Source of the DNA: JANNRR01 sp031401675
GTDB lineage: Bacteria > Pseudomonadota > Alphaproteobacteria > Rhodobacterales > Rhodobacteraceae
DNA length: 25,554 nucleotides
Direction: 5' to 3'
Assembly (NCBI GenBank): GCA_031401675.1
Contig: JANNRR010000174.1
Span: 1-25,554 of the forward strand
Position 1 is the first letter of the stretch. Every line of letters starts with the position of its first letter. The notes beneath the pieces are model-generated. The model saw only the letters and a list, made by a program, of their open reading frames with translations, ran no database searches and had not been told where the DNA came from. Shown here one piece after another: positions 8,412 through 15,619 of the stretch. A program made the position numbers and the translations under genes.

Positions 8412-9868
8412 TCGTACTGCTCCTTGTATTTGCGCACCACCATCAGGGCCACGACGTTCAGCCCCAGGGTGATGATGAACAGCGACATGCCCAGGGCAAA
8501 GGCCACCAGCGTTTCAGGCGCGGCAAAGTCGGTGTCACCGGTCAGTTGGCCCACGATTTTCACTGTGATCGTCGTCATCGCTTCGAACGGGTTCAGGCTC
8601 AGCTTGGCGGCGGCTCCGGCCCCCATCACCACGATCATTGTTTCACCGATCGCCCGGCTGCCCGCCATCAGAATTGCGCCGACGATGCCGGGCAATGCGG
8701 CCGGCAACACCACCTGGCGGATGGTTTCCGACCGGGTCGCCCCCAGCCCCAGCGAGCCATCGCGCATCGCCTGCGGCACGGCATTGATGATGTCGTCGCT
8801 CAGCGACGAGATGAACGGGATGTTCATGATGCCGATCACGATGCCGGCTGTCATCACCGATGAGCCGGAGTCGCCCAGGCCAAGTGGCGAGGCGAAGTAG
8901 TCGCGCAGGAGCGGCCCAACCGTCACCAGGGCGAACAGCCCGAATACCACCGACGGGATGCCGGCGATCACCTCGATCAGCGGCTTGACGATCGACCGCA
9001 TCCGCCTGCCGGCATATTCGGCCAGATAGATCGCGGTGAACAGCCCGATGGGAACCGCCACGATCATCGACACCAGGCTGATGTACATCGTGCCCCAGAG
9101 CAGCGGGATGATGCCCAACTGCGAGTCGCCGCGGAAATTCGGCGACCAGGTCAGGCTGAAGAAGAAATCCTTGGCCGGATACTGGGCGAAAAAGTTGAAT
9201 GTCTCGGACAGCAGGGAATAGACGATGCCGACCGTGGTCAGGATGGCAATCGAAGAAGCCACGATCAGCAGGCCCTGAATCACCAGTTCCACCCGGTTGC
9301 GGGCCCGGAAATTCTTTTCGGTCACCCAGACCGCATAGGCGAACCCGGCGACGGCCAGTGCCAAAGTCAGGATTGTGCGCCCGATGGCACCCCACGCCGT
9401 ATAGACACGGTAATCCTGCGCCGCCGACAGCACTTCCTTGGTCACCTCTGACCCAAGGGCCACGCCGACTCGCGACAGCTTGTCGCGAACGTTGGTGAAT
9501 TCGGTGCGGATCATGCCGGCTTCTTCTTCGGTCATCGTCCCGGTCGAGACTGCAACATCGAGCCCGCCAGCCACCCGGCGCACATCCGACATGACCAGGT
9601 CCATCGACCCGCCCTCGGCCATCATTTCCGGCGGCAGCACCGAAGAGATGCGGTTTTCGATGATGATCGGCTGAATAAGGAGCCACAGAACCAGAACGCT
9701 CAGCGCCGGCAGCAGCACCATGATTGCGCCATGCCAGCCGTAGTAGGACGGGAGGGAGTGCAGGGTCCGCGGATCACCCTGAACCGATGCCATCACGCGC
9801 TGACGACAGAGAACATAGCAGGCGACGGCAATAACGGCCACTACGATCAGCAGCAAAAGAACTGTCAT
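8408..9868 (-). CDS. pstC: Phosphate ABC transporter permease PstC
   Basis: Inner-membrane permease of 486 residues, against about 319 in E. coli. The extra N-terminal part has two membrane segments (about 1-20 and 45-68), a periplasmic stretch with an acidic, helical look (about 70-155), and another membrane helix, before the usual six-helix core (about 200-480). The core carries DGSLGLGATRSETIRQVVLP, the loop that contacts PstB. The gene is 80 bp downstream of pstS, with a hairpin in between, and overlaps pstA. Such enlarged PstC/PstA pairs are common in alphaproteobacteria. Confidence 0.95.
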   Translation of the reverse strand: MTVLLLLIVVAVIAVACYVLCRQRVMASVQGDPRTLHSLPSYYGWHGAIMVLLPALSVLVLWLLIQPIIIENRISSVLPPEMMAEGGSMDLVMSDVRRVAGGLDVAVSTGTMTEEEAGMIRTEFTNVRDKLSRVGVALGSEVTKEVLSAAQDYRVYTAWGAIGRTILTLALAVAGFAYAVWVTEKNFRARNRVELVIQGLLIVASSIAILTTVGIVYSLLSETFNFFAQYPAKDFFFSLTWSPNFRGDSQLGIIPLLWGTMYISLVSMIVAVPIGLFTAIYLAEYAGRRMRSIVKPLIEVIAGIPSVVFGLFALVTVGPLLRDYFASPLGLGDSGSSVMTAGIVIGIMNIPFISSLSDDIINAVPQAMRDGSLGLGATRSETIRQVVLPAALPGIVGAILMAGSRAIGETMIVVMGAGAAAKLSLNPFEAMTTITVKIVGQLTGDTDFAAPETLVAFALGMSLFIITLGLNVVALMVVRKYKEQYE

Positions 9869-9907
9869 TGGCTATCCCGTCCGCTTGAATGAAGCGCATT
9901 GCGAGGG

Positions 9908-9938
9908 TCGGGGCGGCACCCGAAAAGCGCCGCCCCGA
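9908..9938 (-). terminator. Hairpin between pstS and pstC
   Basis: A perfect 10-bp GC-rich inverted repeat (arms 9908-9917 and 9929-9938) with an 11-nt loop, starting 10 bases after the pstS stop. No T-run follows, so partial termination or 3'-end protection of a pstS message is likelier than full termination. It would explain more PstS than PstCAB, the usual stoichiometry for a binding-protein importer. Confidence 0.65.
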
Positions 9939-9948
9939 TGATACGATC

Positions 9949-11004
9949 TTATTCCAGCGGACCCATCGGGGTTTCGGCGGCAACCATCGCCTGGGTTGCT
10001 GCCAGTTCCGGGTCGGAGACCAGGCCATAGGCGGCCAAAGGTCCATCCGGGCCGGCGATTTCGTCCGACAGGAAGAACTCGACATATTCCTTCAGGCCCG
10101 GGATCACGCCGATATGGGCTTTCTTGACGTAGAAGTAGAGCGGGCGCGACACCGGGTATTCACCCTTGGAGATCGACTCCGTGGTGGGAACCACACCGCT
10201 CATCGTGGCAACGCGCAGCTTGTCGGTGTTGTTTTCGTAGAACGACAGGCCGAACACGCCGACGGCGGTCTTGTCGGCATCCAGACGGGCCAGGGTTTCG
10301 GTATAGTCGCCGTCGATGTCTACCGATTTGCCATCGGTGCGCAGTTCGCCGCAGGATTTGGTTGCGTTGGCAGCCTTTTCCTTGTCGTCGGCGCCTTCGG
10401 CAGCGGCCAGGAACAGGTCATAGGCGCCCGAAGCCTTGCAGCCCTCGATGATCACCTTGGTGTCGAACACTTCGCGGGTGCCGTGCTTGGTGCCCGGGAT
10501 GAAAGCCAGGATCGGCTGCGCCGGGAACGATGCATCAACATCGGACCAGTTGGCGGCGGCGTTGTCGGCGACCGCGCCATCCTTGGCGACCTTGGCAGCC
10601 AGCGCGCCATAGATCGCCGCCGGGGTCATTGCGAATTCAGCGCCATCAACGGCCGAAGCGAACACGATGCCATCATAGCCGATGCGCACTTCCATGATCT
10701 CGGCCACGCCATTGGTGGCGCACAGATCGATGTCGGACTGGCTGATGCGCGAGGACGAATTGGCGATATCAACGGTGTTTTCGCCGACGCCTTCGCAGAA
10801 CTTCTTGCGGCCGGCACCCGAGCCGCCGCCTTCGATCACCGGGGTCGGGAAGTCAAAGTTTTCGCCAAAGGCCTCGGCGACGATGGTGGCATAGGGCAGC
10901 ACGGTCGACGAACCGGTCACCTGGACCTGGTCACGCGCAGCAACGGCGGTTACCGACAAAGCCGTGATGGCCAGAGCGGAAGCGCTCAGTTTCAAAAAGG
11001 ACAT
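9949..11004 (-). CDS. pstS: Periplasmic phosphate-binding protein PstS
   Basis: High-affinity phosphate-binding protein of 351 residues, normal length. A Sec signal peptide covers about residues 1-23. The mature protein opens with QVTGSSTVLPYA, whose Ser/Thr residues contact phosphate, and continues with EGGGSGAGRKKFCEG and DIANSSSRIS, other ligand-binding loops. It is the first pst gene and follows phoR by 151 bp, a gap holding the Pho box. The longer-chain subclass that includes the KFCEGVGENTVDIA signature is typical of proteobacteria with the enlarged PstC/PstA permeases seen here. Confidence 0.96.
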   Translation of the reverse strand: MSFLKLSASALAITALSVTAVAARDQVQVTGSSTVLPYATIVAEAFGENFDFPTPVIEGGGSGAGRKKFCEGVGENTVDIANSSSRISQSDIDLCATNGVAEIMEVRIGYDGIVFASAVDGAEFAMTPAAIYGALAAKVAKDGAVADNAAANWSDVDASFPAQPILAFIPGTKHGTREVFDTKVIIEGCKASGAYDLFLAAAEGADDKEKAANATKSCGELRTDGKSVDIDGDYTETLARLDADKTAVGVFGLSFYENNTDKLRVATMSGVVPTTESISKGEYPVSRPLYFYVKKAHIGVIPGLKEYVEFFLSDEIAGPDGPLAAYGLVSDPELAATQAMVAAETPMGPLE

Positions 11005-11084
11005 GGATAGCTCCTGGTTTGGGGCGTTGCAGTCGCGCGAGCGGCGACCTCGGGCCGGGTCTAGTCGTCTGGCGCTATGATTTT

Positions 11085-11113
11085 GTGACAGCAGCGTAAC
11101 AGTTTGATGACAG
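11085..11113 (-). promoter_or_regulatory. Pho box with three phased repeats upstream of pstS
   Basis: Read leftward, CTGTCAT (11113-11107), CTGTTAC (11102-11096) and CTGTCAC (11091-11085) follow one another with exact 4-bp spacers. That gives an 11-bp period, the hallmark of PhoB binding sites. The box ends about 80 bp before the pstS start, leaving room for a -10 element and leader. PhoB encoded at the end of the same locus should bind here under phosphate starvation. A further TGTCAT at 11137-11143 is out of phase. Confidence 0.88.
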
Positions 11114-11155
11114 ACCGTCGGCGTCCCGAACGGAACATGACAAGAACGTTAACGC

Positions 11156-12196
11156 TCAAGTCTCTGGCAGAAAAACCGAAAACCGGCTGCCCTTGCCTTT
11201 TTCGCTGTCCACGCGAAACCGGCCGCGGTGGCGGTTGATGATGTGTTTGACAATCGCCAGCCCCAGACCGGTCCCGCCCTTCTCGCGCGAGCGGTGACTG
11301 TCGACCCTGTAGAATCGCTCGGTGAGTCGCGGCAGGTGCACGGCATCGATGCCGTCGCCGCGGTCGATCACGTCAATACGAACCGCCGGTGCGCGCAGGC
11401 TCGGGTCGCGGTCCTCGTGGCTGATCATCACCGTCACCTTGCGTTCCGACCCGCCATACTTCACCGCATTCTCGATCAGATTGTGAAACACCTGGGTGAT
11501 CTGATCCGGATCGGCCTGCACCAGCATCGGACGGTCCGGCCCGATCACCTCCAGCTCGACCGCAGAATCGCGGGCAAACGGCCGCAGCGTCGCCACCGAC
11601 GACATGACCAGCGCCACGATATCCACCCGCTCGGTCGGGCGCACCCTTTCCTCGGCCTCGACCCGGCTCAGCGACAACAGGTCGCTGACCAGCCGGTTCA
11701 TCCGCTCTGCCTCGCGCGCCATGATGCCCAGAAACCGCTCGCGTGCCACCGCATCATCGCGGGCCGCGCCGCGCAGGGTCTCGATGAAGCCCAGCAATGC
11801 CGTCAGCGGCGTACGCAGTTCATGGCTGACGTTGGCCACGAAATCGCGGCGGATCTGCCCCGCCTGTTCCTGGTCGGTGATATCCTCGAAACTGACCAGG
11901 GCGCCCTGCCCGGTGTCGCCCGCCACCGACGAAGTCAGGACCCGGTAGGTGATTTCCCGGGTGACGCTGACCACGACGTAGCGCGCCTGCCCAGGCTGGC
12001 GGTGCCGCAACGTCGCCTCGACGCAATCGAGGATCGATGGCTGGCGCAGAACGGTGACATAATGCCGCCCTTCGATGTTTGCACCGAACAATTGCAGCGC
12101 CGGCGCGTTTACCGCCCGGATCCGGTCATCCTGTCCTACCAGCAACAGCGGCAGCGGCACGCCGGACAGCACCGATTTCAACAGATCCGAGTTCAT
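11156..12196 (-). CDS. phoR: Phosphate regulon sensor histidine kinase PhoR
   Basis: Histidine kinase of 346 residues that phosphorylates PhoB when phosphate is scarce. A PAS domain (about 5-105) is followed by the dimerisation domain with the phospho-acceptor H125 in VANVSHELRTPLTAL. The ATP-binding domain has N243 in NLIENAVKYG, the D-box IDRGDGI and GGTGLGL at 307-313. Unlike E. coli PhoR there is no clear pair of N-terminal membrane helices: the protein starts almost directly with the PAS domain. It may be cytosolic or held at the membrane by PstSCAB/PhoU. It heads the locus, 151 bp before pstS, so basal expression must come from a promoter in the 170-bp gap upstream. Confidence 0.92.
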   Translation of the reverse strand: MNSDLLKSVLSGVPLPLLLVGQDDRIRAVNAPALQLFGANIEGRHYVTVLRQPSILDCVEATLRHRQPGQARYVVVSVTREITYRVLTSSVAGDTGQGALVSFEDITDQEQAGQIRRDFVANVSHELRTPLTALLGFIETLRGAARDDAVARERFLGIMAREAERMNRLVSDLLSLSRVEAEERVRPTERVDIVALVMSSVATLRPFARDSAVELEVIGPDRPMLVQADPDQITQVFHNLIENAVKYGGSERKVTVMISHEDRDPSLRAPAVRIDVIDRGDGIDAVHLPRLTERFYRVDSHRSREKGGTGLGLAIVKHIINRHRGRFRVDSEKGKGSRFSVFLPET

Positions 12197-12366
12197 CCGT
12201 CACCCATGCCGCCATCGCCTGACGGGAAACTGCGCCACACCAGGTCGAAAGTAAACGCAGAGTCGGGTTTCGGTCTTGCAACACTATTGATCAAATGTAA
12301 CCTGAGCGTGTTCTGTAACTGGATCAGTAAACCTGACGATGTGTCGTGGTCTGGTACTTTTGTTGA

Positions 12367-12792
12367 ATGCGACACCCCTGGTGCCCGATGAAACCGCCGA
12401 CCGATGCCACCGACCCCGCCCAAGTGAAATCCGGATCGCCGGTTGACGGAATGCGCTCGGTTCTGGTGATCGGTGCAACGGCGGACGTTGCATTGCCTTG
12501 GGTCGTGCCTGGCGTCATGCCCGGCGGTGCCCAGATTGAAATCACCACGATGCCGGGGCTGGATGCCGCCCTGCTGGCACGGCTGCGGCCGGACTGCATC
12601 CTGGCGCCGCTGATGGCCCCTGGTGTCGATATTCTGGATGTGGCGGCGCGGCTGGACGCCCTGAGCTATTCCGGGCTGCTTCTGGCGATAACCCCGCCGC
12701 TGCCGAACCCCGGCATCGTGCGCCGCGAAGTGCGGCTGGCAAGCCCTCTGCTGCGCTTTGACCTGATCGAGCTTCCCGCCAACCCGTCCTGA
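12367..12792 (+). CDS. Hypothetical protein, receiver-like without phospho-acceptor
   Basis: Small protein of up to 141 residues, divergent from phoR. I do not recognise a named family. From residue 29 it reads like a response-regulator receiver: a first strand RSVLVIGA, a helix LDAALLARLRP, then DCILAPLMAPGVDILDVAAR. That last segment follows the usual receiver pattern in which an Asp would sit where P81 is found. LLLAITPPLPNP could be the next strand and loop. The acidic pocket is also missing. It may be a pseudo-receiver or a similarly folded protein. The start is uncertain: ATG at 12367, 12388 or 12451 are all possible, none with a good ribosome site. The last begins exactly at the first predicted strand. 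Confidence 0.6.
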   Translation: MRHPWCPMKPPTDATDPAQVKSGSPVDGMRSVLVIGATADVALPWVVPGVMPGGAQIEITTMPGLDAALLARLRPDCILAPLMAPGVDILDVAARLDALSYSGLLLAITPPLPNPGIVRREVRLASPLLRFDLIELPANPS

Positions 12793-12819
12793 CCAGCCTG
12801 CCCCGCCATTGCCGCCGCC

Positions 12820-14049
12820 CTACCGCCGCGTCACCGTGATCTGCGTCACGTCGCAATTGCCGCTGGCAAAGGTCGCGGCGCAGGATGTCAGGTAAAAGTT
12901 CCACATCCGCCGGAAGCGGTCATCAAAGCCCATGTGCGCGATCTGGTCCCAGCGGTCGTTGAAGGTGTCGTGCCAGCGCCGCAGGGTCTGGCTGTAGCTG
13001 TCGCCGAACTCGAACGAGCCGCGCAGCGTCAGCCCGGCCCGCTCGATCTCGGCGCGCAGCGCCCGCGGGCTGGGCAGCATGCCGCCGGGAAAGATGTGTT
13101 TCTGAATGAAATCCACACCGCGGCGATAGACCTCGTAGCGGCGGTCCTGCACGGTGATGATCTGCATGGTGGCATGGCGGCCGGGCTTCAGCCGGTCGCG
13201 CAGGGTGTCGAAATAGGTCGGCCAGTATTTCTCGCCCACCGCCTCGAACATCTCGATGCTGGCGATGCCGTCGTAGGTTCCGCGCTCGTCGCGGTAGTCC
13301 TGCATCCTGATGTCCACCCGGTCGGCCAGACCGGCCCGCGCGATCCGTTCCACCGCATAGTCGTGCTGGGCCTGGCTGATGGTCAGCCCGGTCACCCACA
13401 GTCCGCGTTCCTTGGCGGCATATTCGGCAAAGCCGCCCCAGCCGCAGCCAATCTCCAGCACATGTTCGCCGGGGCTGACGCCGATCTGATCGACCATGCT
13501 GGCATATTTCTGCGCCTGCGCCGTTTCCAGCGGCTCCTGCCCCGACCGGAACAGGGCGGACGAATAGGTCATCGTGTCGTCCAGCCACAGCTTGTAGAAG
13601 TCGTTGCCGAGGTCGTAGTGATGGCTGATGTTGCGCCGGGCCTGCCCGACCGAGTTCGACCGCAGCCAGTGCCGCAGATTTTCGAACGCCCGCACCAGCT
13701 TCATGCCGGGAAAGCCGTCGTAAATCCCGTCATTGCCGGCATGCACCAGATCCATGAACGCCAGCAGGTCCGGGGTCGTCCACCAACCCTCGACATAGGC
13801 TTCGCAGAACCCCAGATCGCCTTCGCGGATCAGCCGGGCGAAAATGTCGGGGTTGACGATCTGCAGTTCCGCCACCGGCCCGGGGTTGCGGCCCTCGGCG
13901 CGGAACCGGCGCCCGTCGGGCAACAGGAAATCCAGCTGGCCGTTCTGCATGCCGCAGGCCATGTCGAACACCTGCGCAAAGTAACGCGGCAGGCCGTGCT
14001 GACCCCGCGTCGATGTCAGAAACGTCATTCTATCCCCATTTCCTGTCAT
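12820..14049 (-). CDS. cfa: Cyclopropane-fatty-acyl-phospholipid synthase
   Basis: SAM-dependent methyltransferase of 409 residues that adds a methylene bridge to unsaturated acyl chains of membrane phospholipids. The N-terminal lipid-binding region contains GDLGFCEAYVEGWWTTPDL (about 78-96). The family phrase ISHHYDLGNDFYKLWLD lies at 141-157, and SAM-binding motif I is VLEIGCGWGGFA at 197-208. The acidic residue of EMFEAVGEKYW is also conserved. Its start overlaps the photolyase stop by 4 bases (ATGA); an inner ATG at 14028 has GGGGAT upstream and is an alternative start. As recalled for Rhodobacter sphaeroides, a neighbouring photolyase and cyclopropane synthase pair belongs to the sigma-E singlet-oxygen response, which fits this layout. 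Confidence 0.93.
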   Translation of the reverse strand: MTGNGDRMTFLTSTRGQHGLPRYFAQVFDMACGMQNGQLDFLLPDGRRFRAEGRNPGPVAELQIVNPDIFARLIREGDLGFCEAYVEGWWTTPDLLAFMDLVHAGNDGIYDGFPGMKLVRAFENLRHWLRSNSVGQARRNISHHYDLGNDFYKLWLDDTMTYSSALFRSGQEPLETAQAQKYASMVDQIGVSPGEHVLEIGCGWGGFAEYAAKERGLWVTGLTISQAQHDYAVERIARAGLADRVDIRMQDYRDERGTYDGIASIEMFEAVGEKYWPTYFDTLRDRLKPGRHATMQIITVQDRRYEVYRRGVDFIQKHIFPGGMLPSPRALRAEIERAGLTLRGSFEFGDSYSQTLRRWHDTFNDRWDQIAHMGFDDRFRRMWNFYLTSCAATFASGNCDVTQITVTRR

Positions 14050-15563
14050 GTTCTTCCGGTTTCCGCGCCCGGGTCAAGGGGTTCATCCTGCAACCGCCCG
14101 CTCCCGGCAGCGCCGCGATCAGCCGGGCCGGTGTCCGAACTGATCGCACCCAATCCCGCTCCGCGCGCGCCATAGGCCGCCAGCGCCCGCGCCCGCCCCT
14201 CGGCCAGGGCCACGACCGGCGCAGGGTAGGGATCGCCCGGCCGCAGGCCCCAGGCCCGGGGCACCGCGTCGAAATAGGCCAGCGCGTCGGACCCCGGTGT
14301 GGTGCTCAGTTCCGCGACAAAACGCTGACGATAGGCGGCCAAGGTGTCGAACTTCTCGGCCTGCCCGTCGGGGTTGAACACCCGGAAATACGGGGCCGCG
14401 TCCGGCCCTGATCCGGCCACCCATTGCCAGCCCATCGCGTTGGCCGCCGGGTCCCAGTCGATCAGACACTCCTCGAACCAGCGCTGGCCGATCCGCCAGT
14501 CGGTCAGCAGATGCGTGGTCAGATAGCTTGCCGCCACCCTCCGCGCCCGGTTGTGCATGGTGCCGGTCACATACATCTGCCGCATCGCGGCATCGACCAG
14601 CGCCACCCCGGTCCGGCCGCGCCGCCAGGCCTCGGCCTGCGCCGAATTGCCCTGCCAGGGGAAATCATCCCACGCCGGCTTCCAGTTGCGGCTGGCGATT
14701 TCAGGGGTGTGGTGCAACAGATGATAGGCAAACTCGCGCCAGACCAGTTCCTTCAGGAAATGCTCGGCCCCGGCCCGCCCCTCCTGCATCGCCCGCCAGC
14801 CGGCATGCCAGACCGTCCTCGGGCTGATCTCGCCATACGTCAGGTTCTCCGACAGGCCAGAGGTGGCGGCCAGCGCCGGAAAATCCCGCGCCGTGCGGTA
14901 GTCCTGCACCGGCCCGGCGACAAAGTCAGCCAGCCGCGCCGCCGCCGCCGCCTCGCCCACCCGGACATGGCGCGCCACCACGGCGGCACCGCGCTGCATC
15001 GCAGCACCCATCCGCCACCCGTCCAGATCGTCCGAGGCCGGCCAGACCGCCGGGGCAACCAGCGCCGGTGCAGGCAGTGGCGCCGGCACCGGCCGCCCGC
15101 GCACCGCGTTCCAATAGGGGGTGTAGACCCGGTAGAACCCGCCCGCTCCGGTCCCGACCGTCCAGGGTTCGTGCAAGAGGTGCCCCGGATGGCTGGTCAC
15201 CGCCACCCCGTCCGCCGTCAGCGCCGCCTTGACGGCCACATCCCGCGCCTTGGCGGAAGGGTCGTAAAGCCGTCCCCAATGCACCTCGCGCGCCCCGGTT
15301 TCCGCCACGACCGTCCGCAGCACCGTCAGCGCCGGACCGCGCCGCAGAATGAGCCGCGAGCCCACGGCCTGCAATGCCGTGGCAAACGCCGCCACACCCA
15401 GCCCCAGCCGCCATTTCGGCGCGGCCCCAAGCGCTTCCACCACCTCGTCATGGATGAACAGCGCCACCACCGGCGCACCCGTTGCCGCCGCCGCCCGCAA
15501 TGCCGGATTGTCCGCCAGCCGCAGATCGCGCCGGACCCAACAGATCACCACCGAACCGGTCAT
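14046..15563 (-). CDS. phr: Deoxyribodipyrimidine photolyase (class I type)
   Basis: Light-driven DNA repair flavoprotein of 505 residues in the photolyase/cryptochrome family. The N-terminal antenna domain (about 4-135) starts VVICWVRRDLRLADNPAL. The FAD-binding region has LTYGEISPRTV, ELVWREFAYHLL, and the hallmark stretch around TGTMHNRARR and DPAANAMGWQWVAGSG at about 335-415. Most of the flavin contacts and a Trp of the electron-transfer chain lie in these stretches. It splits cyclobutane pyrimidine dimers, reversing UV damage. The C-terminus runs about 30 polar residues past the usual end and overlaps the cyclopropane synthase start. A putative sigma-E promoter sits about 30-56 bp upstream. 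Cryptochrome-like signalling cannot be excluded from sequence alone. Confidence 0.94.
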   Translation of the reverse strand: MTGSVVICWVRRDLRLADNPALRAAAATGAPVVALFIHDEVVEALGAAPKWRLGLGVAAFATALQAVGSRLILRRGPALTVLRTVVAETGAREVHWGRLYDPSAKARDVAVKAALTADGVAVTSHPGHLLHEPWTVGTGAGGFYRVYTPYWNAVRGRPVPAPLPAPALVAPAVWPASDDLDGWRMGAAMQRGAAVVARHVRVGEAAAAARLADFVAGPVQDYRTARDFPALAATSGLSENLTYGEISPRTVWHAGWRAMQEGRAGAEHFLKELVWREFAYHLLHHTPEIASRNWKPAWDDFPWQGNSAQAEAWRRGRTGVALVDAAMRQMYVTGTMHNRARRVAASYLTTHLLTDWRIGQRWFEECLIDWDPAANAMGWQWVAGSGPDAAPYFRVFNPDGQAEKFDTLAAYRQRFVAELSTTPGSDALAYFDAVPRAWGLRPGDPYPAPVVALAEGRARALAAYGARGAGLGAISSDTGPADRGAAGSGRLQDEPLDPGAETGRT

Positions 15564-15576
15564 TCAGGCCCCAAAG

Positions 15577-15593
15577 GCGGGTTTCCGACCCGC
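15577..15593 (-). other. Short hairpin between aminotransferase and photolyase genes
   Basis: Perfect 6-bp inverted repeat (arms 15577-15582 and 15588-15593, loop of 5) directly after the aminotransferase stop and inside the predicted photolyase leader. No T-run follows. It could slow readthrough or shape the leader. Confidence 0.35.
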
Positions 15594-15619
15594 TTACAAC
15601 ACCCGATCTAGCGCGATCA
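15593..15619 (-). promoter_or_regulatory. Candidate sigma-E (RpoE/ChrR-type) promoter for photolyase
   Basis: Leftward, TGATC (15619-15615), exactly 18 bp, then TAAG (15596-15593). This agrees with the Rhodobacter sigma-E pattern as I recall it (TGATC, N18, TAA-type -10). The -10 overlaps the aminotransferase stop codon, and the expected start point would give a leader of about 20-25 bases before the photolyase ATG at 15563. The match is to a short motif, so chance is possible; the location and the genes downstream strengthen it. Confidence 0.5.

Noticed and set aside
11137..11143. Fourth Pho-box-like heptamer (TGTCAT leftward)
   Set aside because: It is 30 bp from the nearest repeat, out of the 11-bp phase, and lacks a partner.
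12287..12294. TTGATCAA palindrome upstream of phoR, considered as an FNR-type site
   Set aside because: FNR sites need four bases between the half-sites; this has none.
12197..12366. TGATC occurrences in the phoR upstream gap considered as sigma-E promoters
   Set aside because: No TAA-type -10 is found at 18 bp on either strand.
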